A stretch of 64,000 nucleotides of DNA from Microbacterium halotolerans (GCF_003569805.1 NZ_KZ984052.1:1-64000), one strand, 5' to 3'. Positions 51,152 through 60,244 are shown, numbered from the stretch's first letter. The notes: generated from the letters alone by a model not told the origin. Program-made: numbers and translations.

Positions 51152-51157
51152 CACGAT

Positions 51158-51207
51158 GACGAAGGCGCCGCGATCGCTCAGAGGCTGAGCGCCGCGGCGC
51201 CTTCGTC
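51158..51207. terminator. Bidirectional terminator hairpin overlapping the chelatase 3' end
   Basis: GACGAAGGCGCCGCG (51158-51172) pairs with CGCGGCGCCTTCGTC (51193-51207), with an inner stem CGCTCAG/CTGAGCG. The right arm encodes the last residues (YDEGAAAL) of the chelatase, so the coding sequence and the terminator share bases. Confidence 0.7.
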
Positions 51208-51876
51208 GTAGCGCTCCCGGATGATCCGGACGATGCTCGGGTCCGCGCCGTCGTCGCCGACGCCGAGAGGCGCCGTGACGACATCGGCGCCGGCGCGAGA
51301 GATGAGATCGGCGAAGTGGCCGGGAGCGAGCACATAGCTGGCCGCGATCACGCGCTCCGCGCCGGCCTCGCGGGCCCGGTGCACCGCTTCGGCGACCGTG
51401 GGCTTCGCGCCGTAGGCGAAGCCGCTGGTGACAGGCACGGGGACCCGTGCCTCCAGCGAGGTGCGCATCTCTTCGACGCGCGCCGCCGCTTCGGGGCGCG
51501 ACGAGCCGGCGGCAGCGAGCACGACGCGGTCGCCGGGCGCGGGGGAGAGCGCAGCGATCCGCCTGGCCAGGGAATCGACCAGCAGGGGATGAGGACCCAG
51601 CGTGCCGGTCGCGACGACACCCGCGCGCTGCGCGGCGGCGCGGCCGATGTCGACGGCCGTGTGGAAGCCGGGCGACAGCAGCAGCGGCACGATCACGGCC
51701 GGGCCGTCGGTTGAGGAGATGACCTCGTCGACCTGAGGACGCTGCACGTCGACGTACGTCTCGACGGCCGGCGCGCCGACGGCGCACTCCGCGGCTGCGA
51801 CGAGAGCGCTGATCGTCCGGCGCCCGTCGGCGGAGTCGGTCCCGTGCGAGCAGCACACGAGCGTGGGCGCCGTCAC
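51178..51876 (-). CDS. Sirohydrochlorin chelatase (CbiX/SirB family)
   Basis: 232 residues with two chelatase half-domains in one chain: half 1 with LVCCSHGTDSADGR (metal-binding His near 10) and LSPGFHTAVDIGRA; half 2 with LAAAGSSRPEAA, a degenerate copy, and VLAPGHFADLI with the second His. Inserts Fe(II) into sirohydrochlorin for siroheme, the cofactor of NirB. Overlaps the upstream HemD-type gene by 4 bp. Last gene of the nirBD operon. Confidence 0.88.
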   Translation of the reverse strand: MTAPTLVCCSHGTDSADGRRTISALVAAAECAVGAPAVETYVDVQRPQVDEVISSTDGPAVIVPLLLSPGFHTAVDIGRAAAQRAGVVATGTLGPHPLLVDSLARRIAALSPAPGDRVVLAAAGSSRPEAAARVEEMRTSLEARVPVPVTSGFAYGAKPTVAEAVHRAREAGAERVIAASYVLAPGHFADLISRAGADVVTAPLGVGDDGADPSIVRIIRERYDEGAAALSL

Positions 51877-53003
51877 GCGGAGTCCTCCACGTCGAGCCGG
51901 TACCCGCGCTTGACGACGGTGGTCACGAGCGACGGTTCGCCGAGCCCCGTGCGCAGCCGGGCGACGGCCATGTCGACGGCGTGAGGGCTCAGCCCGGTGC
52001 CGGGCAGCGCACCCTGGATCTCGTCGCGCGTCACAACGGAGCCGCCGGCGTCGAACAGGACGCTGAGCACCGAGGTCGAGGTCGGCGAGAGCGGGAGGTG
52101 CGTGCCGTCGAGCACGGCACCGGAGCTGCGCAGCTCGAGACGGCCGCTTCTCGTGGCGAGCGACGGTGCGCCGCCCGCACCGAAATGCGTGACGACGAGG
52201 CGCACGAGCGAGCCCAAGCGACCCCGCTCAGCGATGGACGTGACGAGGTCGCGCCGATGCAGCGGGCCGGCGGTGATCGGGCCGACGGAGGCGAGCAGCA
52301 GACGGTTGGTCACCGCGCGCTCACGGATCGTGTCGAGCGCGCCCGCCTTCTCTGCGGCGTCGAGCCAGGCGTGCGCCGCCGGAGCAGAGGTGAACAGCAC
52401 TGCGTCGGCGTCTCCGCCGGCTGCCGCGATCGTCGAGACGCTCACGGCGCCGGCGTCGGCCGGAGGACCCCAGCGGTACACGGTGAGACTGGTGACGTCC
52501 GCACCGTGCTCCGTCAGCAGCTCGTCGAGCCCGTCTGCGCCCGATCCGTGATGCTGCACCGCGACGCGGAGGCCGGCGACGCCGCGGGCGACGAGGTACT
52601 CGCCGAGCTCCGCGGTGGTCTCCGTCTCGGCGACCCAGTCCGCGGTGAGACCCGCCTGCTGGATCGCCCCGCGTGCCTTGGGTCCTCTGGCGACGATCTG
52701 GGCGTCGGCGACGGCGCTGAGCAGCTCATCGGCGAGATCGGCTTCGTGCGCCGCCTCGACCCAGCCGCGGAAGCCGACGCCGGTCGTGGCGACCACGACA
52801 TCCGGAGGGGACGCGATCAGCTCTCTGGTGACGACCAGGAGCGCTTCGTCATCGGCGTGGGGCACGATCGTGAGCGCGGGCGCGGCGATCACGGCGGCGC
52901 CGTGCCTGGCGAGCGCCGCGGCCAGCTCGGACGAGCGACGGTGCGCCGTGCTGATGATCCGGCACCCGTCCAGCGCCGCCGAGAGCTGGCCGCCTGTCGT
53001 CAT
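51873..53003 (-). CDS. Uroporphyrinogen-III synthase fused to a winged-helix DNA-binding domain (NnaR-like)
   Basis: 376 residues. Residues 1-265 form a HemD domain (STAHRRSSELAAALARHGA ... VVATTGVGFRGWVEAA ... VAVQHHGSGADGLDELL ... FTSAPAAHAWLD). From about 275, a response-regulator-type winged helix follows (LRSSGAVLDGTHLPLSPTSTSVLSVLFDAGGSVVTRDEI ... VDMAVARLRTGLG ... VVKRGYRLDVE). This arrangement is that of actinobacterial NnaR, a co-activator with GlnR of nitrate/nitrite assimilation; whether the synthase activity is retained is unknown. Starts on the last base of the siroheme synthase stop (TGATG). Confidence 0.87.
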   Translation of the reverse strand: MTTGGQLSAALDGCRIISTAHRRSSELAAALARHGAAVIAAPALTIVPHADDEALLVVTRELIASPPDVVVATTGVGFRGWVEAAHEADLADELLSAVADAQIVARGPKARGAIQQAGLTADWVAETETTAELGEYLVARGVAGLRVAVQHHGSGADGLDELLTEHGADVTSLTVYRWGPPADAGAVSVSTIAAAGGDADAVLFTSAPAAHAWLDAAEKAGALDTIRERAVTNRLLLASVGPITAGPLHRRDLVTSIAERGRLGSLVRLVVTHFGAGGAPSLATRSGRLELRSSGAVLDGTHLPLSPTSTSVLSVLFDAGGSVVTRDEIQGALPGTGLSPHAVDMAVARLRTGLGEPSLVTTVVKRGYRLDVEDSA

Positions 53004-54241
53004 CAGGCGCTTCCCGTCGCGACGGGTGCGGTCGCGCCCGGCTCCGGCAGCAGCAGGCCCGCCTTCGCGACTTCGCCGATCACGATGACGGACGGGTTGT
53101 GCACCTGGGCTTCGACGAGATCACGGGCCGCGTCGCCGAGAGTCGAGCGGATCGTGCGCTGGCGCTCGGAATGGCCGTTCTCGACGAAGGCGACCGGCCG
53201 CTCGGCCGGTGCTCCCATCCGGATGGCCTGCTGCGACATCGATGCGAACGCGGCGACGCCCATGAGCAGCACGGTGGTGACGGAATCGTCGCGCATCGCC
53301 GCGATATCGGCATCGCTCAGGCCGCTCTGCCCGTTGATGATGTGCATGCTCGAGGCGACGCCGCGGTGAGTGACCGGGATACCCGCCGCCTGCGGCACCG
53401 CCATCGCGCTGGACGGTGCGGGGACCACCTCGACGGGAACACCGGCCGCGTGGCACGCGGCGACCTCCTCGCCTCCCCGTCCGTACACGAACGGGTCGCC
53501 GCCCTTGAGCCGCACGACGCGTCTGCCGGCGCGCGCGAACTCGACGAGCAGTGCGTTGATCTCTGGCTGGGGGACGGGATGGCTGCCAGGTGCCTTCCCG
53601 ACATGCACCACCTCGACATCCGGAGCGAGCTCGTCGAGAACGGCGACCGGACCGAGACGGTCGGCGACGACGACGTCGGCCTCCGCGAGAAGGCGCCACG
53701 CCCTGACCGTCATGAGATCGACCGGACCAGGACCGCCGCCGACGAGCGCGACGCGGCCCGGCGCGGAGCGGTGCCGGCGCAGATCGACGCCGCCGGAGTC
53801 GAGCACCTCCCGTATGCTCGCCGACACACGGGCGGAACGACGAGGGTCGACCCCGTCGTCCGAGGTGACAGCGATGACGACGTCGCCGGAGCGCACCTCG
53901 CTGGTCATCCTGGCGCTGCCATGGGCGCCGTCGGATGCGTTCACGCAGAGGACGCGCTCGCGTTCGCACCACCCGGCGACGTCTGCGTCGACGCGCCCGT
54001 CGCCCGTCGCGGTGTGCACGAACCATGCGCCGTCGACGTCGCCGGAGCGCACCTCGCGCTCGTGCCACTCGATGCTGTGATCGGCGACGATCGCCGAGAC
54101 GGCGGGGGAGAGCTCGGGAGCGACGATCACGATGTGCGCCTGCTCGTCGACGAAGCGGGGGAGGCGACGCGCGGTCACCGCGCCGCCGCCGACGATGAGG
54201 ACGCGTCGCCCGGCGAGGCTGATGCCCAGTGTGGTCGTCAC
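53003..54241 (-). CDS. Siroheme synthase: precorrin-2 dehydrogenase / uroporphyrinogen-III methyltransferase
   Basis: 412 residues, CysG-like but shorter. The N-terminal Rossmann half (ISLAGRRVLIVGGGAVTARRLPRFVDE, about 6-32) is the Met8/precorrin-2 dehydrogenase part. The C-terminal SAM uroporphyrinogen methyltransferase has VALVGGGPGPVDLMTVRAWRLL, ADVVVADRLG, RLKGGDPFVYGRGGEE and VPAPSSAMAVPQAAGIPVTHRG. Makes precorrin-2 and sirohydrochlorin for NirB's siroheme. GTG 54241 overlaps the nirD stop. Confidence 0.93.
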   Translation of the reverse strand: MTTTLGISLAGRRVLIVGGGAVTARRLPRFVDEQAHIVIVAPELSPAVSAIVADHSIEWHEREVRSGDVDGAWFVHTATGDGRVDADVAGWCERERVLCVNASDGAHGSARMTSEVRSGDVVIAVTSDDGVDPRRSARVSASIREVLDSGGVDLRRHRSAPGRVALVGGGPGPVDLMTVRAWRLLAEADVVVADRLGPVAVLDELAPDVEVVHVGKAPGSHPVPQPEINALLVEFARAGRRVVRLKGGDPFVYGRGGEEVAACHAAGVPVEVVPAPSSAMAVPQAAGIPVTHRGVASSMHIINGQSGLSDADIAAMRDDSVTTVLLMGVAAFASMSQQAIRMGAPAERPVAFVENGHSERQRTIRSTLGDAARDLVEAQVHNPSVIVIGEVAKAGLLLPEPGATAPVATGSA

Positions 54242-54639
54242 CGTGTCTCCGCCTCTCCGATCAGTACGCGTCCGCCGTCGATCTCGACGGCGTGCACGGG
54301 CAGGTGCCGCGCCTCCCGGCCGTGCGTCTCCAACACCTCCCCCGTGCGCAGATCCCACACCTGCTTGTGCAGGGGGGAGGCGATCGTGGGCGTCTCGGTG
54401 CCGTCGGCGACCAGGCGCGTTCCGACGATACCCCGCGAGAGGACGTTGGCCCCGGCGTAGGGGTCGCAATTCGACACAACTCGGACGGCGCCGTCCGGGA
54501 GCAGGAACAGCGCGACCTGGGTGCCGTCCGGGAGAAGCGCCGCCCTGCCGCGCTCTGTTTCGAGGTCGGTGACGGCACAGACATCGACGAGGGCGCCTGC
54601 TCGGCTCGACTGCGGCATCGTGGCCGTCTGGACCGTCAT
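54238..54639 (-). CDS. nirD: Nitrite reductase small subunit NirD
   Basis: 133 residues, a Rieske-like fold (VRVVSNCDPYAGANVLSRGIVG ... ASPLHKQVWDLRTGEVL) without the two Cys-His cluster motifs, as is usual for NirD. Partner of NirB in assimilatory NADH-dependent nitrite reduction to ammonium. ATG 54639 overlaps nirB by 4 bp. Confidence 0.93.
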   Translation of the reverse strand: MTVQTATMPQSSRAGALVDVCAVTDLETERGRAALLPDGTQVALFLLPDGAVRVVSNCDPYAGANVLSRGIVGTRLVADGTETPTIASPLHKQVWDLRTGEVLETHGREARHLPVHAVEIDGGRVLIGEAETR

Positions 54640-57236
54640 CGGCGCACCTCCAGTGTGGTTCCGGCGATTATCACGGCGCCGGACTCGCGCTCCTCGACCG
54701 ACGCGGGCCGCACCTGATCGCGCTCCGAGACGTAGGCGAGCGACGGGTCGGGGGTGTCGGGCGCGTTCACGAACGAGTGGAATCGGCGCAGCTTGTCCGG
54801 ATCCTCCAGCGTCGCCGCCCACTCGTCCTGGTAGCCGGCCACGTGGCGCGCCATCGCGGCGTCGAGGTCGTCGCAGATGCCCAGGGAGTCCTCGAAGATC
54901 ACCTCGCGCAGGCCGTCCAGGCCGCCCTCCAGCTCCTGGACCCATGGCGCCGTGCGCTGCAGCCGGTCGGCGGTGCGGATGTAGTACATGAAGAAGCGGT
55001 CGATCGCCCGGATGAGCTCCGCGTTGCTGAGCCCTTCGGAGAGCAGCTCCGCGTGCCGCGGGGTGAAGCCGCCGTTCCCTCCGACGTACATGTTCCAGCC
55101 GTTCTCCGCGGCGATCACACCGACGTCCTTGCCGCGCGCCTCGGCGCATTCTCGGGCGCATCCGGAGACGCCGAGCTTGAGCTTGTGCGGGGAGCGCAGG
55201 CCGCGGTAGCGCAACTCGAGGTTCACGGCCATGCCGACCGCGTCGAGCACGCCGTAGCGGCACCAGGTCGAGCCGACGCACGACTTCACCGTGCGCAGCG
55301 ACTTGCCGTACGCCTGCCCCGATTCGAACCCGGCGTCGACGAGTTCGCGCCAGATGAGGGGGAGCTGTTCGAGGCGGGCACCGAACATGTCGATGCGCTG
55401 ACCGCCGGTGAGCTTCGTGTACAGCCCGTACTTCTTCGCCACGCTGCCGATCACCACAAGGCCCTCCGGGGTCACCTCGCCGCCCGGCATACGCGGGACG
55501 ACCGAGTAGGAGCCGTCCTTCTGCATGTTCGCCATGACGTGGTCGTTGGTGTCCTGCAGCGTCGCGTTCTCGCCGTCGAGCACATGCTCGCCGACCAGAC
55601 CGGACAGGATGCTCGCGACCGTCGGCTTGCAGACATCGCAGCCGCGACCGTGCCCGAAGCGCTCGATGATCTGCGTGAACGTGGTCAGCTCCGCCACGCG
55701 CACGGCGTCGAACAGCTGGCGGCGCGACATCTCGAAGTGCTCGCACAGCGCGTTCGAGACAGTCTTGCCGAGTGACGTGAGTTCCTTGCCGACGAGCTTC
55801 TTCACCATCACGAAGCACGAACCGCACGTGGCGCCAGCGCGGGTGCAGGCCTTGACTTCGTCGGCGTCAGCGCAGCCGTCCTCGTGCACGGCACCGCGGA
55901 TCCGACCTGCCGTCACGGACGAGCATGAGCACACGATCGCCTCGTCGGGAAGGTCGCCGGTGGGTGCTGCCACGCCGTCGGACGGCATCAGATACGCGGA
56001 GGGGTCTCCGCCGAGCGGGCCGCCGACCAGCGGGCGGAGCGAGCCGTACGCGGAGGCGTCGCCGACGAGCACACCGCCGAGCAGCGTCTTCGCGTCGTCG
56101 GAGAGGACGAGCTTCTTGTAGGTGCCGCCGACGGGGTCGGAGAAGACGACGTCGAGTGCGTTCGGCGAAGCCGCGAACGCGTCGCCGAAGCTCGCGACAT
56201 CGACGCCGGAGAGTTTCAGCTTCGTCGACTCGTCGAAACCGGGGAACGTCGACTCACCGCCGCAGAGCCGATCGGCGGCGACCTCTGCCATCGCGTAGCC
56301 GGGCGCGACCAATCCGACGCTGCGGCCGCCGTGGCTGGCGACCTCGCCGATCGCGAGCACCGAGGGGTCGTTCGTCGCGCATCCGTCGTCGATGCGGACA
56401 CCGCCGCGAGGTTCCGCGTCGAGACCGGCGTCGCGGGCGAGGGAGTCGTTGGGGCGCACACCGACGGTGAAGATCACGAGGTCGCTCTCCTCGTAGGAGC
56501 CGTCAGGGAACTCGAGCGCAGCCACCGCACCCTCCGGGCCGGGGGCGACGCGCGTCGCCCGCGACTCGGTGCGGATTCGGATGTCGCGCTCGCGGATGAG
56601 GCGGCCGAGCACCTCGCCGCCTGCTCGGTCGATCTGCGCCGAGAGGAGGTGGGTTCCGGAATGGATGACGGTGCAGTCGACCTCCAGGCCCTGGAGCGCA
56701 CCCGCCGCCTCGAGCCCGAGCAGGCCGCCGCCGACGACCGTGCCGCGCAAGGGGCGGCCGAGCTCCGCGGAGCGCTGACGTACGAATGCCGTGATGTCCT
56801 CGAGATCATCGATCGTGCGGTACACGAAGGTGCCGGGCAGGTGCGAGCCGTCGATCGCGGGGCGCGCGGCGTATGATCCCGTGGCGAGCACGAGCGTGTC
56901 GTATTCGTATCGGCGGCGGGCGGAGGTCGTGACGATCCGGCCGCCGCGGTCGATGAACGTCGCGGCGTCGCCGGTGACGAGCTCGACTCGCGGATCGCTC
57001 AGAGAAGCGGCGTCGAGGGCGAGATCTTCTGCTGCACGTCCCTCGAACCAGCTGGTCAGGCCGACCCTGTCGTACGGCGCGCGCGGCTCGTCGCCGATGA
57101 CGGCGATCCGCCATGGCGCATCGCCGCGCGAGAGCAGGCTCTCGACGAAGCGATGGGCGACCATGCCTGCGCCGATCACGACGATCCGGTGGGCGTCGGT
57201 GCTCGGCGAGGGCTCGGCGTGCGATCGGGAGGTCAT
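54636..57236 (-). CDS. nirB: Assimilatory nitrite reductase large subunit NirB
   Basis: 866 residues. An N-terminal FAD/NAD(P)H reductase module (VIGAGMVAHRFVESLL, TLVLATGSYAARP, VVGGGLLGLEAAGALQGL) is followed by a BFD-type [2Fe-2S] region (CSCSSVTAGRI ... CTRAGATCGSC). The siroheme/[4Fe-4S] module has CVGSTWCRYG and GCARECAEARGKD. Reduces nitrite to ammonium with NAD(P)H. First gene of the operon nirB-nirD-siroheme synthase-HemD/wHTH-chelatase, all overlapping. Leaderless ATG with TAACCT 6 nt upstream; GlnR-like half-sites lie just beyond. Confidence 0.96.
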   Translation of the reverse strand: MTSRSHAEPSPSTDAHRIVVIGAGMVAHRFVESLLSRGDAPWRIAVIGDEPRAPYDRVGLTSWFEGRAAEDLALDAASLSDPRVELVTGDAATFIDRGGRIVTTSARRRYEYDTLVLATGSYAARPAIDGSHLPGTFVYRTIDDLEDITAFVRQRSAELGRPLRGTVVGGGLLGLEAAGALQGLEVDCTVIHSGTHLLSAQIDRAGGEVLGRLIRERDIRIRTESRATRVAPGPEGAVAALEFPDGSYEESDLVIFTVGVRPNDSLARDAGLDAEPRGGVRIDDGCATNDPSVLAIGEVASHGGRSVGLVAPGYAMAEVAADRLCGGESTFPGFDESTKLKLSGVDVASFGDAFAASPNALDVVFSDPVGGTYKKLVLSDDAKTLLGGVLVGDASAYGSLRPLVGGPLGGDPSAYLMPSDGVAAPTGDLPDEAIVCSCSSVTAGRIRGAVHEDGCADADEVKACTRAGATCGSCFVMVKKLVGKELTSLGKTVSNALCEHFEMSRRQLFDAVRVAELTTFTQIIERFGHGRGCDVCKPTVASILSGLVGEHVLDGENATLQDTNDHVMANMQKDGSYSVVPRMPGGEVTPEGLVVIGSVAKKYGLYTKLTGGQRIDMFGARLEQLPLIWRELVDAGFESGQAYGKSLRTVKSCVGSTWCRYGVLDAVGMAVNLELRYRGLRSPHKLKLGVSGCARECAEARGKDVGVIAAENGWNMYVGGNGGFTPRHAELLSEGLSNAELIRAIDRFFMYYIRTADRLQRTAPWVQELEGGLDGLREVIFEDSLGICDDLDAAMARHVAGYQDEWAATLEDPDKLRRFHSFVNAPDTPDPSLAYVSERDQVRPASVEERESGAVIIAGTTLEVRR

Positions 57237-57242
57237 GGCGCC

Positions 57243-57248
57243 AGGTTA
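57243..57248 (-). promoter_or_regulatory. -10 hexamer TAACCT, leaderless start of nirB
   Basis: TAACCT on the minus strand ends six bases before the nirB ATG at 57236. Confidence 0.55.
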
Positions 57249-57258
57249 GGAACTGCGT

Positions 57259-57295
57259 GTTTCGTCGTAGGTGCGCGTGTGTTTCCTGACGTGAA
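57259..57295. promoter_or_regulatory. GlnR-like box upstream of nirB
   Basis: On the minus strand two GAAAC half-sites (57285-57281 and 57263-57259) are exactly 22 bp apart, the GlnR-box period; the gTnAC halves (GTTCA, GCACC) are poor. Located just upstream of the -10 region, where an activator would bind. Confidence 0.45.
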
Positions 57296-57358
57296 CGGAA
57301 AGCTCACGCGCGCAAGCCGGCCGGTGTGAGTCTTTGCGTTCCCGGTCCTCAGCCGCCG

Positions 57359-58837
57359 TCAGACGGTGGCGTTCGCCGTGTCGCGATCGGCGTCGGTGAA
57401 GGCCTCGCGCGGCACGACGAGCAGGGCGGCCGCGGCTACGAGCGCCGTGAGGCCGCACACGAGCCAGACAGTGACGTAGCCCGTGAGCGAGCCGGCCGTC
57501 GCGTCGCCTCCGTCGATGGCGGTGGCCGCGCCGTTCAGCAGAGCGATGCCGAACACACACGACGCGATCGCCCCACCGACGGTTTTGACGGAGTTGGTCA
57601 GCCCTGTGGCGACTCCGGTCTGCGACGGCGGTGCGGCCGCGGCGGCGGTCGCAGGCAGGGCGGCGACGAGCGCCCCCGACCCGAGCCCGGCGACGGCCAT
57701 GTTGATCGTGGTCTGGGCGTAGGTGTCGTGCAGCGGCAGGAACAGCAGGTACCCGACGGCGACGAGCAGCGCCGCGACGATGAGCGCGACGCGGGGGGTC
57801 GTGGCACGGGCGAGGTAGGGGAACAGCAGCGCCCCGACGATCATGGCGACGAGGTAGAACCCGATGATGAGTGAGGTGTCGAACCCGGATGTGCCCAGGC
57901 CGTAGCCGTAGACGGTGGGGTCGGTGCGTGCGAACGTCGACAGCGGCGCCTGAGCACCGAGCACGCTCACGCCGAACAGGCCGGCCGTGAGGAACACCGG
58001 CCACAGCGACGGGGAGCGGAACATGCGCACGTCGATGAGCGGGTCGGGGCAGCGCAGCTCCCACAGCACGAACGGCACGATCAGCAGCACGCCGAGGGTG
58101 ACGGCGCCCCACGCGAACGGATCGCCCGCTCCGCCGATGCGCAGCAGGCTGAGGCCGCCCGTGAAGGCGACGAGCGCGAGGGAGACGAGGATGAGGCCGC
58201 GGGTGTCGAACACGCCGCCCACTGGATCCGGTGACTCCGCGACGCCGAACAGGATGACGAAGAAGCAGACCACGACAGCGATGGCAGGCATCAGCAGGAC
58301 CAGCCAGAGGGGGAGCGTGTCGATGAGCGCCCCGCCGAGGAGTGCTCCGCCGATCGCGCCGAGCTCGAGAGAAGCGACGAGCACGCCGGCGGCCTTGGCG
58401 GTCACGGACGCGGGCCTCATGCCTGCCCGCTCCGCGAGTCGGCGGGCGCGGATCCAGATGAGCGCCACCTCGAGCGGGAGCCAGACGACGTAGAAACCCT
58501 GCAGCGCCCAGGCGACGAGGAATACCGCGAACGAGTCGGTGAACGGCATCGCGAGCGATGCCAGCGCCGTCGCGGCCGTCGCGAGGAGCAGCATGCGCTT
58601 GTGGCCGACCATGTCGCCGAGCTTGGCGAAGGCGGGAACGACGAGAGCGGAGAGCATCAGCTGTGAGCCCTCGAGCCAGTTCACGTCGGCATCGTGCACA
58701 CCGAGGTGACGCGCGATATCGGTGAGCATCGGCGTGTAGTAGCCCTGAAGGATGCCGCTGGTGAACTCGACGAACGCGAGGAAGCCGACGACGCCGATGA
58801 GCGCGCGCAGCCCCGTGATCGCGGTGGGCGTGCTCAC
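57359..58837 (-). CDS. MFS transporter (DHA2-like)
   Basis: 492 residues, about 12-14 membrane helices. The loop 2-3 motif AKLGDMVGHKRMLLLATA is the standard MFS motif A; PATAAAAAPPSQTGVATGLTNSVKTVGGAI, with a GxxxGxxxS-like pattern near the end, suggests an efflux carrier of the drug/proton antiporter type. Starts at GTG 58837, overlapping the peptidase stop (GTGA), so both are probably coupled. Substrate unknown; an exporter or importer linked to the adjacent peptidase is possible. Confidence 0.87.
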   Translation of the reverse strand: MSTPTAITGLRALIGVVGFLAFVEFTSGILQGYYTPMLTDIARHLGVHDADVNWLEGSQLMLSALVVPAFAKLGDMVGHKRMLLLATAATALASLAMPFTDSFAVFLVAWALQGFYVVWLPLEVALIWIRARRLAERAGMRPASVTAKAAGVLVASLELGAIGGALLGGALIDTLPLWLVLLMPAIAVVVCFFVILFGVAESPDPVGGVFDTRGLILVSLALVAFTGGLSLLRIGGAGDPFAWGAVTLGVLLIVPFVLWELRCPDPLIDVRMFRSPSLWPVFLTAGLFGVSVLGAQAPLSTFARTDPTVYGYGLGTSGFDTSLIIGFYLVAMIVGALLFPYLARATTPRVALIVAALLVAVGYLLFLPLHDTYAQTTINMAVAGLGSGALVAALPATAAAAAPPSQTGVATGLTNSVKTVGGAIASCVFGIALLNGAATAIDGGDATAGSLTGYVTVWLVCGLTALVAAAALLVVPREAFTDADRDTANATV

Positions 58838-60153
58838 ACCAGTCCCCGGATGAGGGCCGCGTGGAAGTCGCGTCCGCGCTCGAGGGAGGCGATCGACACG
58901 CGCTCGTTCGTGCCGTGGATCGAGGCGCGCTGCGCGCTCGACATCTCCAGCGGCGCGAAGCGATAGACGGCGGGCCAGCGCCGGTGGAAGTGACGGGCGT
59001 CGCTGGCCTGCATCATCAGGTACGGCGCGGGAAGCGCATCCGGATACGCCGCGGCCACGGCGTCGGCGACAGCGGCGAACTGCGGTCCGTCGACCGGGGA
59101 CTCGGGCGAAGGATCGTCGCCTTCGAGCACCTCGATGTCGATGCGGGGGTCCGCGATGCGACGGCGCACGCGCCTGGCCACATGATCGACCGTCTCTCCG
59201 GGGATGATGCGCAGGTTGAGCGTGGTTGAGGCGTGCGCAGGGAGCACGTTCGAGGCGGAACCGCCCGTGAGAATCGTCGCCGCGATCGTGGTGCGGACGA
59301 AGGCGGCAGGCTCCCCGCCGAGAGCGGCGAACACTCGTCCGCCCAGCCAGGGCCACCGCGCGAGCACGAGGAGCAGCAGCCGGGCTGGTCGGGACGCCCT
59401 GCCCGAGAACATGCGCAGCATGCGCGAGATCGAGCGGGGCATCCGGGGGTGGAACGTCGAAGGGCCGAGTCGCTCGACCGCACTCGCGATCCGCGTGACG
59501 GCGGTATGTCCGCGAGGGGCAGAAGCGTGACCGCCGTCGCCGCGGGCGGTCAGACGCAGGGTGGCCACGCCCTTCTCGCCGACGCCGATCATGGCGGCGC
59601 TGCCGCGGACGAAGGGGAGCGGGGCGTCGACGACGGCACCGCCCTCGTCGATGACGAGCCACGGCGACACGCCTCGGGTCGAGAGTTCTTCTGCGATCGC
59701 CGCAGCGGATGGACCGTGTACCTCTTCGTCGCCGCCGAAGGACAGATAGACGTCGCGGGCGGGGGAGTGCCCTGCTTCGAGGAGCGCTTCCACCGCTTCG
59801 AGGATGACCAGCAGCGGGCCCTTGTCATCGAGTGCGCCGCGACCGTGCACCCATCCGTCGCGGATCGCGCCCGAGAACGGGTCGAGCTCCCATCCGTCCG
59901 CGTCATCAGCTGGAACGACGTCGTAGTGCGCCATCAGCACGACCGGATCGTCGTCGGTGCGGCCCCGCCACCGATACAGCAGACCGCGTGGACCGATGCG
60001 CTCCGGCTCGATCTCGGAGTGCACCCGTGGGTAGAGCTCGCGCAGCAGGGCGACGAACTCCTCGAACGGCTGCTCGGATGCGGCCGCCGCGCTCACCGTG
60101 GCAAGCTGGATCATCCGGGACAGCCGTTGCGCGATCAAGGGGTCGTCGTCCAT
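58834..60153 (-). CDS. M20-family metallopeptidase
   Basis: 439 residues of the dinuclear zinc carboxypeptidase/aminoacylase family. Metal ligands visible: HYDVVP (first His), GRGALDDKG (bridging Asp), GGDEEVHG (catalytic and metal Glu) and the C-terminal His in APLEMSSAQRASIHGTNERV. A dimerisation insert lies about 185-300. Acts on a small peptide or N-acyl amino acid. Leaderless ATG with TACGCT 6 nt upstream. Forms a two-gene unit with the MFS transporter. Confidence 0.92.
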   Translation of the reverse strand: MDDDPLIAQRLSRMIQLATVSAAAASEQPFEEFVALLRELYPRVHSEIEPERIGPRGLLYRWRGRTDDDPVVLMAHYDVVPADDADGWELDPFSGAIRDGWVHGRGALDDKGPLLVILEAVEALLEAGHSPARDVYLSFGGDEEVHGPSAAAIAEELSTRGVSPWLVIDEGGAVVDAPLPFVRGSAAMIGVGEKGVATLRLTARGDGGHASAPRGHTAVTRIASAVERLGPSTFHPRMPRSISRMLRMFSGRASRPARLLLLVLARWPWLGGRVFAALGGEPAAFVRTTIAATILTGGSASNVLPAHASTTLNLRIIPGETVDHVARRVRRRIADPRIDIEVLEGDDPSPESPVDGPQFAAVADAVAAAYPDALPAPYLMMQASDARHFHRRWPAVYRFAPLEMSSAQRASIHGTNERVSIASLERGRDFHAALIRGLV

Positions 60154-60159
60154 GGCGCG

Positions 60160-60165
60160 AGCGTA
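60160..60165 (-). promoter_or_regulatory. -10 hexamer TACGCT, leaderless start of the M20 peptidase gene
   Basis: TACGCT on the minus strand ends six bases before ATG 60153. Confidence 0.5.
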
Positions 60166-60214
60166 GCGCAGACCGACGACAGTGCGGCAGAGGGCGTCTC
60201 GTCCTCGTCAGGAA

Positions 60215-60244
60215 TTTCTCCCCGGCATCTGTGTGCTGTAGACT
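60215..60244 (+). promoter_or_regulatory. Likely ssrA promoter
   Basis: TAGACT at 60239-60244 with TTTCTC 18 bp upstream. It would start a pre-tmRNA about 100 nt longer at the 5' end; the leader contains short hairpins (for example CGGAG/CTCCG-like pairs). Confidence 0.4.

Noticed and set aside
51440..51475. GTGCGCATCTC in the chelatase gene resembling family A
   Set aside because: Only a single half-site in conserved coding sequence, no partner 68 bp away; chance match.
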